Origin: JAGVJT01 sp964471225
GTDB taxonomy: Bacteria > Pseudomonadota > Gammaproteobacteria > Legionellales > Legionellaceae
Assembly: GCA_964471225.1 (NCBI GenBank)
Contig: CAYYEZ010000042.1
Span: 27,718 to 91,717 of the forward strand
Length of the DNA stretch: 64,000 nt
Direction of reading: 5' to 3'
Part shown: piece by piece, positions 27,582 to 38,200 of the stretch
Layout: each line of letters opens with the position of its first letter
Position numbering within the stretch: position 1 is the stretch's first letter
Notes under the pieces: model-generated
Database searches by the model: none
What the model saw: only the letters and a program-made list of their open reading frames with translations
What the model was told of the DNA's origin: nothing
Program-made: the position numbers and the translations under genes

Positions 27582-28149
27582 TTTGCGAAATGCTTTGAAG
27601 CTACTGCAAATCGTATTTTTTGCACTCAGCACATCGATTGCGTTCGCCGAAGAAACTGATAGCTGTGTCAAATGGCCTACTTGGTTTAAGCCAGTCTGCA
27701 CCACACTTCGCGATACTTGGACTCAAGGACGTCCGGAGCTCTATCTGACAGGATATGCTTGGCACAACCGCTACACATATACCCAAAAACGCTTAAAAAC
27801 TTACAACGAAGCCGCATGGGGTGGCGGTCTAGGTAAGGGCTTCATTGACAAGGACGGTGATTGGAACAGTTTATATATGATTGCGTTTTTAGATTCACAC
27901 AAAAATGTAGAGCCATTGGGTGGATATGCCTTTATTAAAACTGCTCATTTTTCAAAGCATGTTCGCGGCGGTCTTGGTTATACTGCTTTCATTACTGCAA
28001 GACCAGATATCTACAAAGGTCGACCTTTCCCTGGCGTTCTTCCTCTTGTTTCGTTTAGTATCTTGCGACTGTCTATTTTTGCAACGTACATTCCCGGTGC
28101 CGCAGGTGCCGGAAACGTACTCTTCTGCTTTGCAAAGTTTTCGTTTTGA
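27538..28149 (+). CDS. pagP: Lipid A palmitoyltransferase PagP/Rcp
   Basis: An outer-membrane beta-barrel enzyme with a signal peptide ending in SIAFA. The family catalytic residues are visible: the histidine in YAWHNRYTY and Asp-Ser in AFLDSHKNVEP. YNEAAWGGGLG and VLPLVSFS also match PagP. It moves palmitate from phospholipids to lipid A, lowering TLR4 detection and raising cationic-peptide resistance; Legionella Rcp is the known relative. The ATG at 27538 overlaps coq7 by 44 bases. A TTG at 27583 would give a more typical signal peptide (MRNALKLLQIVFF...), so the true start is uncertain. Neither has a good ribosome-binding site. Confidence 0.88.
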   Translation: MQPRNYSQQPAIKFNLRNALKLLQIVFFALSTSIAFAEETDSCVKWPTWFKPVCTTLRDTWTQGRPELYLTGYAWHNRYTYTQKRLKTYNEAAWGGGLGKGFIDKDGDWNSLYMIAFLDSHKNVEPLGGYAFIKTAHFSKHVRGGLGYTAFITARPDIYKGRPFPGVLPLVSFSILRLSIFATYIPGAAGAGNVLFCFAKFSF

Positions 28150-28154
28150 CGGAA

Positions 28155-30266
28155 TCACGCTCTAATTTTATAACATCGATGAATATGCGTATGGCGCTTA
28201 AAATCGATATCTATTGTCGTGTCTGTAATCTCTTGAACGGCCTCGTCTTCTAATAACGCTTTTGCTAATTTAAACGTTTTTAAATTCGTAGAAAAATACA
28301 ACACACCGGTAGGCGTGAGCAATTTTCTGCAATCAGCAATAAGCTGCTCATGATCTCGTTGGATATCTAGGGTATTCGTCATACGCTTGGAGTTTGAGAA
28401 ACTTGGCGGATCTAAGAAAATCACATCAAAACGATCTTCTGTTATCTTAAGCCAGCTCATACAATCGTAATGCACAAATTGATGTCTCGAAGTATCAAGA
28501 TCATTTAACCTAAAATTATCTTCCGACCATGCGAGGTAAGTTTTAGATAGATCTACACTCACCGTCATCGCACCGGCAAGTGCCGCATGCACACTCGCAG
28601 AACCGGTATAAGAAAAACAATTGAGAAAACGCATTCCTGGTTTTAATGTCTCACGAAAATGCATTCTTAATGGCCGATGGTCTAAAAATAATCCTGTGTC
28701 CAAATAATCCCATAGGTTCACATAAAAACTTGCGTCACCCTCTTTCACAATCATACGCTGTCTTGCATCATTCAATTTTTCATATTGAATCAATCCTTTT
28801 TGCTGTTGTCTTGTTTTTACGACAAGATTTCGATGATCAATATCCAGTACCTGAGGAATCATTTGCTGCACTTCTAAGCGGCGTCGTTGTGCTTTTTGTG
28901 GATCAATCGTCACAGGGGGAGCATATTCTTGTAGTACGACAAAATCTTGATAACGATCCACAGCAAAAGCATATTCTGGCAAATCAGCATCATATAGTCT
29001 GTAACAATCAATATGGTTGCGCTTGGCCCATTTTTGTAAATGCTGCACGTTTTTTTTAAGTCGATTAGCAAACATTACCGCGCCATCAGAAACTGCAAGC
29101 GGGCGTTTTTCCTCTAAAAATACATTTGTCTCATCTAATTTAAAACAGTACAACTTACATAACAATGCGCCGTTATATAGCGTATATTGTTTATGTGCAC
29201 GCAGTCCGGTTGCTTTTGCAAGCTCGACTTCTGGCGTTAAAATTGCAGCTGTCCATTGTTGAAATTGAGCATTTAATGTGCGACCCAAGGTCTTATAAAA
29301 AGCTTGTAATCCTAATGAATCACCTAAACGTACGCCATAAGGTGGATTGGTAATCATCAGTCCTTTTTCAGCGATAGGGATGGCCTTTTCTAGCGAGCTA
29401 ATTTTCCAAGAAGCCCACTCAGACACACCCGCACGTCTGGCATTTTCTTTGGCGTGCGTAATCGCTCGTGGGTCTTTATCGCTACCTTCAGCCAAAACAG
29501 TAGGCTTAATTACAGCATTTTCAGCTGTTGCTCGAACTTTTTGCCAAATAGACTCATCATGTGACAGCCAATGGTAAAAAGCTTTATCCTGTCTTAACAA
29601 TCCAGGAGCCATATTCGCGGCCATCATCAAAGCTTCAATAACTAATGTGCCAGAACCACAACAAAGATCTTGTAATGCATACCCTTCTTTCATTAGCTTT
29701 GGCCATCCGGCACGCATAAGCATCGCTGCGGCAAGATGCTCTTTAAGTGGCGCCTCACCGGCATCTTGGCGGTAACCTCGTTGATGTAAGCTGTAGCCGA
29801 CAACATCAAGACTCAAAGTAACCCGGCCATTTTTTAAATAGGCATGGAGTAAAATATTAGGATTTTCTCTATCAATATGAGGACGAACACCTGTTTTTTC
29901 TTTGAAATAATCAGCGACAGCATCTTTAACAACTTGAGCACCGAATAAAGTATTACGAAAAAAAGAAGAGCTACCGTGAAAGGTGATCGCGAATGTTTTT
30001 TCAGGCAGAAAAACACTCTCCCAAGAAAACGCTCGACACGCCGCATATAAGTCTTCGGGGGTTTCTACTTCGTCTTCAAATAAAATCACTTGTACGCGAC
30101 CAGCAAGCCTTGACCATAAGCACACACGGTATAAGTTTTCCAACGATAGCGTAGTGTATACGCCTTGAGGGCTTGTCTTATCTGAGGAAATATGAAGTGT
30201 TTTTAGCTCTTCGGAAAGCAGCCCTTCAAGGCCCTTAGGGCAACTTATAAAAACAGGAAACATCAT
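28155..30266 (-). CDS. rlmL: Bifunctional 23S rRNA methyltransferase RlmKL
   Basis: A 703-residue fusion of RlmL and RlmK. The N-terminal THUMP domain is followed by methyltransferase 1 (DLCCGSGTLVIEA, catalytic ITNPPYG) and methyltransferase 2 (FLNCFSYTGSASVHAAL, catalytic FLDPPSFSNSKR). It makes m2G2445 and m7G2069 in 23S rRNA. Length matches E. coli RlmKL (702). It converges with pagP with only five bases between stops and overlaps darP by four bases upstream. Confidence 0.95.
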   Translation of the reverse strand: MMFPVFISCPKGLEGLLSEELKTLHISSDKTSPQGVYTTLSLENLYRVCLWSRLAGRVQVILFEDEVETPEDLYAACRAFSWESVFLPEKTFAITFHGSSSFFRNTLFGAQVVKDAVADYFKEKTGVRPHIDRENPNILLHAYLKNGRVTLSLDVVGYSLHQRGYRQDAGEAPLKEHLAAAMLMRAGWPKLMKEGYALQDLCCGSGTLVIEALMMAANMAPGLLRQDKAFYHWLSHDESIWQKVRATAENAVIKPTVLAEGSDKDPRAITHAKENARRAGVSEWASWKISSLEKAIPIAEKGLMITNPPYGVRLGDSLGLQAFYKTLGRTLNAQFQQWTAAILTPEVELAKATGLRAHKQYTLYNGALLCKLYCFKLDETNVFLEEKRPLAVSDGAVMFANRLKKNVQHLQKWAKRNHIDCYRLYDADLPEYAFAVDRYQDFVVLQEYAPPVTIDPQKAQRRRLEVQQMIPQVLDIDHRNLVVKTRQQQKGLIQYEKLNDARQRMIVKEGDASFYVNLWDYLDTGLFLDHRPLRMHFRETLKPGMRFLNCFSYTGSASVHAALAGAMTVSVDLSKTYLAWSEDNFRLNDLDTSRHQFVHYDCMSWLKITEDRFDVIFLDPPSFSNSKRMTNTLDIQRDHEQLIADCRKLLTPTGVLYFSTNLKTFKLAKALLEDEAVQEITDTTIDIDFKRHTHIHRCYKIRA

Positions 30267-30742
30267 TGAATAAACTGCCTTATATAGCGAAATAATGAAA
30301 GACCAGCACCAGTACGCTTTCCCTTCGTTGATTCATCTTGTGCTTTTTTAATAAGCTGTCGCAATCGTTGAATATCCGTCTCAGGATAAGTCTCAATAAA
30401 CAAAGTCAATGCGCCAGGCTCATCAAGAACTAAACGCTCACGCCACTGCTCCAGTGCGTGAAACACAGCCCCTTGTGTTGCATCTTCCTCTTGCAACTTG
30501 GCATAAGCCTCGGTGAGCGCATCCCCGCCCTCTTTTCGAATGAGCTTACCTATCCACAAAGCATGACGCTTAATGGCACCAAAGCTCTTCAAGAGTTTCG
30601 CGTCATTAATGGCTTGTCGAAGCGTTATCGATAAAGGAAGTTGATCCAGTCTCTCAGGACTTAGATGCACCAAAGCCTCGCCCAGCGCGTTCAGCGCTTG
30701 AGCGTCTTTCTTCTTTTGTGTTTTGCTTTTTATCTCATTCAT
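30263..30742 (-). CDS. darP: Ribosome-associated protein DarP (YjgA, DUF615)
   Basis: A 159-residue helical basic protein. KKDAQALNALGEALVHLSPE and the repeated helices with LRQLIKKAQDE match DUF615/YjgA, which associates with late 50S precursors. The open frame extends further upstream, but the ATG at 30742 gives the family N-terminus (MNEIKSKTQKKKDAQALN) and normal length. It precedes rlmKL with a four-base overlap; both act on the 50S subunit. Confidence 0.88.
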   Translation of the reverse strand: MNEIKSKTQKKKDAQALNALGEALVHLSPERLDQLPLSITLRQAINDAKLLKSFGAIKRHALWIGKLIRKEGGDALTEAYAKLQEEDATQGAVFHALEQWRERLVLDEPGALTLFIETYPETDIQRLRQLIKKAQDESTKGKRTGAGLSLFRYIRQFIQ

Positions 30743-30898
30743 GCGCGTATTATACCTAATAACATTGAAAACACCATTTTTGTTTAATTTTTGTGCTAAC
30801 ATAATTATAGGAGGTTTATTTTGAGGAGTATATCTAAGGAGCTTCTCTGTTTTTTGGAGACGCATGATTTTCTTTTTTTTGTTTAAGAGGTAAAAACC

Positions 30899-31339
30899 AT
30901 GAGAAATCACGACACATGGATGGTCGTTTTTGATACTACAACCTGCCATATATACCATTACGACAAGCATCATCTTGATTTGCTAAAAGAAATAAAGCAC
31001 ATAGAAAATAGAGGGAAAGATAGCGATTTTGCTTTAGACAGACCCGGGCACTATAAAGCATCGAATGCAAGGGGCGCTTACACCCCAAAAAGTAATCATA
31101 AAGCCAATAGTATCCAACATTTCGCAAATGAAATTGGACATTATCTGGAAAAAGAGAGGTCTCGCCAGCATTATGACAAGCTAATTCTCGTTGCAGAACC
31201 ACATATGATGGGGCGAATGAAAAAACACATCTCAAAGAATGTGGAGCGCTTAGTTCATCATGAAGTTCCAAAGAGTTTGCTTTGGACGAACGATAACGCT
31301 TTGCTTTCTCGCGTAAATCAACATATGTATCATCATTAG
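30899..31339 (+). CDS. Host attachment protein family member
   Basis: A 146-residue soluble protein with the pattern of the 'host attachment protein' family (PF10116-like): an N-terminal WMVVFDTTTCHIYHY strand, a Gly-containing charged middle (DRPGHYKASNARGAY), KLILVAEPHMMGRMK and a C-terminal helix. The fold resembles release-factor/eRF1-like domains; the biochemical role is unsettled despite the name. GAGGT lies seven bases upstream of the ATG. Divergent from darP across about 156 bases that hold no other gene. Confidence 0.7.
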   Translation: MRNHDTWMVVFDTTTCHIYHYDKHHLDLLKEIKHIENRGKDSDFALDRPGHYKASNARGAYTPKSNHKANSIQHFANEIGHYLEKERSRQHYDKLILVAEPHMMGRMKKHISKNVERLVHHEVPKSLLWTNDNALLSRVNQHMYHH

Positions 31340-31349
31340 AAGCGATTCA

Positions 31350-31392
31350 TTTGAGTGAATTTTGTGATAAACTAGATCAAAATTCACTCAAA
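31350..31392. promoter_or_regulatory. Long perfect inverted repeat between host-attachment and TlpA-like genes
   Basis: 14-base perfect arms (TTTGAGTGAATTTT at 31350-31363 and AAAATTCACTCAAA at 31379-31392) with a 15-base loop. It begins ten bases after one stop codon and ends nine bases before the next ATG. There is no T tract on either strand. It could act as an RNA hairpin controlling the TlpA-like gene, as a rho-independent-like stop with poor tail, or as a protein-binding palindrome. Confidence 0.55.
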
Positions 31393-31401
31393 GAAAAAAT
31401 C

Positions 31402-31905
31402 ATGCGTCAATTTGCTGTTATTTTGCTCATTTTACTTGGTTTTCATGCCCATGCAGAACATGCTTTTCTTAAAACATCAACGCGCGACATTCCCCTTGAA
31501 ACACTACAGGGCAAGTGGATATTCATCAGTTATTGGGCGACGTGGTGTCCTCCTTGTCTAGACGAAATCGATGTGCTGAATCAATTTCACCAATCGCATC
31601 AACAAGAAGATGTGATGCTCTTTGCCGTAAATTATGATGGTCTATCGCCCAAAGAACAAGTTGCTCTAGCCAAAACCCATAAGCTCAAGTATCCGAGCTT
31701 AATCGAAGATCCGGCAAAAGCTCTGAATTTAGGCGATATTCCTCATTTGCCTGCGATGTTTATCTTTAATCCCAACGGACAACTTCAAGATAAACAGTAT
31801 GGCGAACAAACACTCGCAGATCTCAATCACTATTTTTTAAAGCTTAAAAAGGATTTTGCACAGGCACCACAGTCGACACAGCGTGCTTATAAACCATCTG
31901 TGTAA
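31402..31905 (+). CDS. TlpA/ResA-like periplasmic thiol-disulfide oxidoreductase
   Basis: A 167-residue exported thioredoxin-like protein. Signal peptide at residues 1-18 (MRQFAVILLILLGFHAHA) and redox motif WCPPC at residues 48-52 in the TlpA context YWATWCPPCLDE; the cis-proline region reads IPHLPAMFIF. Likely reduces disulfides of periplasmic clients such as apocytochromes. A longer in-frame reading from 31351 runs through the upstream hairpin but spoils the signal peptide. Its last 62 bases overlap the convergent hfq-like gene. Confidence 0.83.
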   Translation: MRQFAVILLILLGFHAHAEHAFLKTSTRDIPLETLQGKWIFISYWATWCPPCLDEIDVLNQFHQSHQQEDVMLFAVNYDGLSPKEQVALAKTHKLKYPSLIEDPAKALNLGDIPHLPAMFIFNPNGQLQDKQYGEQTLADLNHYFLKLKKDFAQAPQSTQRAYKPSV

Positions 31906-32053
31906 TGGCATCTTTTAAAAAGATAACATCATCATCTACCTTTTCAATCATGCCATGCAATTTGATCCCACTTTTTAAAAAGATAGAGACTTGTATTTTT
32001 TTATCACATAGCAACTGTAAAAAACTGTTTTCCAAATTTTGTTGTTGAGACAT
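31844..32053 (-). CDS. hfq: Hfq-like Sm protein, divergent
   Basis: A 69-residue Sm-fold protein aligning along its whole length with Hfq: Sm1 VSIFLKSGIKLHGMIEKVDD and Sm2 MVYKHAVSTVVP. The KH of the Sm2 YKHA motif and the lysine of GIKL are conserved. Other RNA contacts differ from E. coli Hfq: Gln8 aligns with Glu, Phe42 with Asp, Phe39 with Val, and the rim patch RRER becomes CDKK. There is almost no C-terminal tail. The ATG at 32053 gives the family length; an upstream in-frame start adds 16 residues. It stands alone rather than beside miaA/hflX and may be a second paralogue. Confidence 0.85.
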   Translation of the reverse strand: MSQQQNLENSFLQLLCDKKIQVSIFLKSGIKLHGMIEKVDDDVIFLKDAITQMVYKHAVSTVVPVQNPF

Positions 32054-32203
32054 TACGGCTCTCCTTATTTTTATTTTTTGAGTAATGCAACTGTCTATCA
32101 ATTTGTCGGCTTGGTTTTAAAAATCTTTAACAATTCATTTTTTGAACTAAAAATAACCAAAAAATTCATGAGCAATCAAGACAAGATATAAAAGAGACCC
32201 ATA

Positions 32204-35200
32204 ATGTGCGATAATGAGTCAAACAGATATCTAACGAGCGCATCCATGTTTTCTTCGTCTTTTGAAAGTTCGAATTTAAGTACCCCAACAGAAATTCAAA
32301 TGAATATCAGCTTACTAGCTCATATTGCAGCAGACTCAGAGTTGCAAGGTCGGTACGGTGTTCAAGGGTGTGTTTTTGCAAATACGATTGGATATTTTAA
32401 ATCTTACTTAGCCACGCTTCCTGAGGCACATCTCAGTTTAAAAAAACTGACTGAATCTGTCGAAAAATTACATGTCTATGCCAGATACATACAAAATATG
32501 GCCCAAAGAAGAGCATCCATAAAAGAAGCAACCGAGTTTTCTGGGGAAATAGCACACCGAATTACCGCACTACGTTCAGGAGAAGAGGTGATACTACCTG
32601 GCGGATGGGTTAATCCGGGAAGCCCTGGTCATGCGATGATTTATCATTTTAGAAAAGAAGGCGATGTCTTGCGCTTTTATATCTATAATGCAGGGGCAGG
32701 AGTGGAATATCACGAAAAAATGTCAAGCACATCAAGTGAACGATATTTCTCAACTAAAGTTTATGAGTTTAAAGAGGCGGCCCACCTTCAGCTTATGTAT
32801 CTCATCCGCCGCTTGGTCGTGGCACATTTGAATCATTTACACCCTGATTTCGACTCGAAGGCGTTATATGTTCACAATATTGATGAAATTATTCCTTTCA
32901 TCAATGATTTAACGAAAGATGAGCCCTTGCTTGCTCAAGATCTATTCGAAGAGGTCTTGACCACAACAGGGCAAATCAGTGGCACGTGTACTCAACGCTC
33001 CATTCATCAAATGCTTAAGCACTATTTTAAATCGCTTGAAGATTATCGTCGTTTTATCGTTGATTTTAAAATTTATGCGATTGATGACTATTTGAAAAAG
33101 CACTCAAGGTGTAGCCAACCCATTCAAGAGCTGGTGAGTTATGCCATTATTAACACCATTAAAATTTGTGATACTCCCGAATTATATACTTTAGATGAAA
33201 AAGAGGAAAAACTAATACAGTTGTACAAATTACAATCCCAATTAGCACAATTTGCATTGCAAGAAAGAGTAACAGCGATACCGTCTTTTTTGAACAACTT
33301 TACTTTTCAACGATACAGTTTTGATATTTCTAGCCCGACGTTTGAGTTGAGCGCACTTTCTCATCAAACACAGCCCTCCCGAGAGTTACATCGAATTGAG
33401 CCCTCACCTCGCCCTTCCCTCCTTCAAGAATTGAGTAAAATCTATAATACTTGCCAAGAAGCACACGCTTCGGGTGATGTGATTTGGGTCATGAAACAAA
33501 TTGAGCAAGTTTTTCTAGATTTGCCTGCCCCTATGTCTTTTGCAGGGGCTTCTTTTTATGATCTTTTTACCCAAGAAGAGTTATTCGAGCCGTTTATACA
33601 AAAATTATATGATTTTCAGGTACTGTTTGATCGCTGCCGAAAAACTGCTTTTGGTCAGAACCAATTTGTTGCACAAGCTACTTTGCAAATGAGCATCATA
33701 GCCATCAATGACGACTGCCATCGAAAATATGCAAAAATTAATGGCAAACCAGATTTTTCTCCATTTTTTGCATATTTTATTAACGGATACTTTAAGGGCT
33801 ATGCCTATAGCCCTTACTTGGCGAGCCACCACGTCATGCTTGACGAACGCTTTCAAGCTTTGAGAGGCCTCTATACGAACGAGGAAAAATCAGATGATAT
33901 GTCTTCGGCTTATCTTGATTATTATAATCAACTCATCAAAACATTTCCTGAAGTTTATCACGATCTTGAGAGCAGGTACCAAGATCAAGCGCCAAAAGAT
34001 GTTGATTTTCATAGCGCTATTGTCAGAGCAAAAGCCGAAGCACTGTACGTACTTTGCAACCAATTTATTCAAAATATGCCCGAGATGACGCTCACGCCAG
34101 AGAGCTTTCTGAATGCCCCGGCGTATGCACCATTCTGTAGAGAAATACGAAAGCAATGGGAGTATGGATGCTCAATTTTGCGCGGAATCAACCCTTTATT
34201 TCCAGACAGATCCTTTTCTTTGAAATTCATTTTGGTAATGGAGCTTAATCCATATTCGAAAACCCTTAATTTCAAAGACACTTTTTTGAACTCAGCTAAC
34301 AGCATTTCATATACTGGATTTCCACTAGCAATCACTCAGCACCAATATGAAGTAAAACGACCTGAAATGAAGACTGTCTGTCATCATGAAAATCCAGACT
34401 TTATCTCTGACACAAAGCGCAAAAAAACAAGCAATGACATTCAACTTTCACCTTACGATCACCCCACAACTCGAGTGATCAACAAAGATGATTTTTTCTT
34501 CAGAGATTTGCTGCACTTACGAACATCTCAAAGACATCAGGCCTCATTAACGCTCGATTATTTTCATGAGGTGCGAGATTACCTGAAAGATCCAGAAATA
34601 CAACGATATGTTGAGGGTAATATTTTTGAGCCTTGCGTTTTATTAATCACGCTAGAAAAAGATGAGACTTTTTTGATGCGATTTGATGAGTTCGTTGACA
34701 GTGGACTCAGAGCTTTTGTGGCAGTCAATAAAGAAATGACACATGAGGCATTATTTTTTATTCGCTTAAGTGCCTACGTCAATCGGTTTGCTGCAGAAAA
34801 AATACCTGGCTTAACGAATCGGTTAGAAAGTGACTATGATCGAATCTCTGATTTGATCCTCTCCAATACAGATCAGCATATTTTAGCCAGTCTTCATCAA
34901 TATCGATTTATCTTAGGAATGGCTTTTTATCAGAAGACTCAGCGCCCTCCTATGAAGCTTTTTGAAGAGCTGTTTATTTCATATTTCTATATTCAAACCA
35001 ATACGAATCTACATGTTCCTTTAGATGAAGAAACAAGTGCGGAATTAATATTCAGCAAACGAGAGTTTCAAGAGTCTATCAAACGTCGTTTACCCGAAAT
35101 TAATGAAGACTTGATTCAAAGAGTTCTACATCACTTGAAAGGCCATTTTAAACAGCAACTCGCGACACTTAGGCTCTCAAGAAAAGGTGAGTACCTTTTT

Positions 35201-38200
35201 TCTCTTGAGGATCAATATGACATAGATATCGAAAACGGTGCATTGTATCAAGGAAATAAAAAATTCAGCGCAGTTCCACTGTATATGAATCATTCTCCTT
35301 TGTTTAAGCATTTTAAATTGGAACATGAGTCTTCTTGTTTGATGTATCCAGGCGATTCTATTTTTGAATTTTTTAATCCTGAAGGAACCTTGCGATTTTC
35401 GAGGAATTCGAGCGAGTCTTTTCGTGTGCAAAAAGAATTTTCATTTGGAGATGGAAAAAGATTTTGGTACGAGCTTTATCCTATAAACCCGCAACAGAAA
35501 AAACAGCTAAACTTAGCTCAATCTTGCTTTAAAGATGGGAGAAGGCAAGATTTAAGCGAGGCAATCACTGATGGAGACATGAATGCCTGGTCTCTTTGCT
35601 CTGACTTCGCACCCAGTGTATCGGCGCCTCAATTTATTTTAACTCAAAATCATAGGCCTGTATTTTTTGCTCGAACTCAATATACCCCTTTTAGTTCTTA
35701 TGAAACAGGACAAGCTCTGTGTAACGACCCTATTAGAAACCGCTTTGATGATCCCAAATTTATGATTTGCACAGGAGACCATATATTTTTTAAACGATAC
35801 GGTCTAAGTCTAACTCAAGCACCGAATCAGAGTTATGTTCTTAAGGATAAACCTACTTTTGTTTATCAACCTAACGCCAAATTTCCGATACCCGGTGTTG
35901 CAAATATGGGATTTAAAGAGGCGTATCAAAAAGGCGCTCAAACCATTGAGCGAGATTATTTTGTTGTTCCCGTGCAACGTTTTTATCGATCTGGCACTGT
36001 AGATAACGGGGAGTTTTTCCTCTTTAAACATGACGCTTCGGCAGTGATTGCAACAGCACAATTAACTAAGATATGGAAAAGCCGCAATTTAAAAGAAGAA
36101 GATTATCCTCTATGGCATTATGAAAATACTTGCCACGCCATTGTTTTTCCTATTATCAATGGAGAACCTAAACCAGAAAAAGCTGCAGATGCGTTATATC
36201 TTAGTTATCTTTACTTAGCTGCGGGCCAGCCTGAAAATGCCTGGAACACTTTGCAAAAAATTCAACAACGATTTTCCTTGGATGGCAGTTATGACGAACT
36301 GACTTATTTAGAATGGATAGTCAAAGCGCTACCCGTGATCTTAGATAAAGCAGATGCTGAGTCTGTTCGCGACACGCCCGCTTACCAAGCTTGTCAGTTG
36401 AACGCTCTTTCATTGCTGACCACCTTTATCATGACAGGCAATCGTGTTGAATGGCCTGCAACAAATACAATAGATGAAACAACAGCCAATGGTGAATATG
36501 AACTGGTCTGTCTTAAACAGATCAAATCTTTTTATAAGAGTCTTCCCTCTTTAGTTTCAGAAAAATTGAACCATTACTTAAATGTTGAGCGCCATTTAGT
36601 TCAACCTTTTTACTTGAATGAACCGATGATGAGAAGTTTGTTGGCTTATTACACTCGGCAAGCAAATGACATGAATGGTGCTTTAGGTTATAAGCAGCGC
36701 GAATCTACTCTATCCACACTGGTACGTGAAAAAAGGTTGTTAGAAGATAATTTTAAATTACTTCAAGACAATCCTTCCAAAACGGTATTTATTCCACTAG
36801 ACCTTGAGGCTACTCGAAAAAGATTAGATGAAATAGAAGAGGAAGTAGCGCTGCAAAAAAGAGTGATGAAGCGTTCAACCGTGTTAGAAAAAATAAGCAT
36901 TGATCTTGCATTACCTAAACAAAATATCGACGTTAATACCGCCACACTCAGCGCTGCAGCAAAAAAGTTTTTTCACGATGGCTCTAACCCTAATCGATGG
37001 TATATAAGTCTCGGAAGTGTCTCATCTGATGCGCCTCATCTAGCAATGGGAGCCTTATCACCGGATATTTCAGAGGAAGAGTTTTTTAAATTTTATCCCG
37101 ATTATTATAAGATTTCAGCGGATCCTGCTCACAAAGATCATCGAAAACTGATTGATTTTTGTAGAGATTATCTGATTGGGCATCGCCACACACCGTTGAT
37201 AGAGCGATGCGAAAATATACCTCTGCTCGTCAATTTACTTTATCGACGTGCGCATTATACAGGTAGGATGTTTTACTCATCAATTGGCAGTATTGCTAGT
37301 GAATTAAGAAAACAAGAGCGTCAATTACCTAAAATTGAAATTTATCAAGCACGAGATGTGTTCAAAGCGCCTTTGGCAGAGGTTCAATCAATTTTTGAGA
37401 GTTTATCAGAAAAAATACTTACACTTGAAGCACCCATGCCGCTACCGAGTCAGTGCGGTTTAATTCGATGTGAAGAAATGCCATCTGAAGAGACACTACG
37501 AGGATTGAAGGATCCGACTTATATTCTCATGTCCACAGCATTTCTTTACTATTATCCTTTACTAAAAAAGATAGAAGTTGTTACCGAAAAAGAGAGCTCA
37601 CTTCAAAGTCTTAGTTTACATTTTAATGACAGCATTACAGCTCTTTCTTCAGAAGATTTTGATGCGGTTCATCATATCACAGAGCATGTCCCGACAAGTC
37701 TGATTTCAGAAACCTTGGTTGATGTATTACAAAACCTCCAATTCACACAATTTCATCAACAATATCGGAGAAATGAGGCTGAGTTTGAAACTCAACTAGG
37801 ACATCAATTAGATGAATTGAGCGAAAATCCAACTTTTGAGCAACTAGAGGATGCTGAAAAAAAAGCCGGAGAGCTTCAACATCGTCATTTTGATCAAAAG
37901 AAACAACTTGCGCAGATGCTTTCTAGTATAGCACTTCGACGGTCGCTTCAAGAGAAAGTCGCCGAGATGAAGCTGAACTGGCAAAACAAAGTGTCAAGCT
38001 CATTGGAATCACTTCTCCATTTAGGTGCCGAATGGCCAGATTCTCAAAAAGAGCGGCAAAGAATTCAGATTGCTCGTGCAACGTTAAAGCAATCTATCCC
38101 AACAGAAAAAGACTTGCTTAATTTGTACTACAGAGCACTTCCGTCTGCTTATCGAGATTCGATGGGTTTATCCGAAGAAAAAATTCAGCAATTACATCAA

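Noticed and set aside
32102..32203. PmrA-type regulatory box upstream of the giant gene
   Set aside because: TTTAACAATTCATTT-like bases are AT-rich but do not fit the tandem TTAA-containing consensus well enough.
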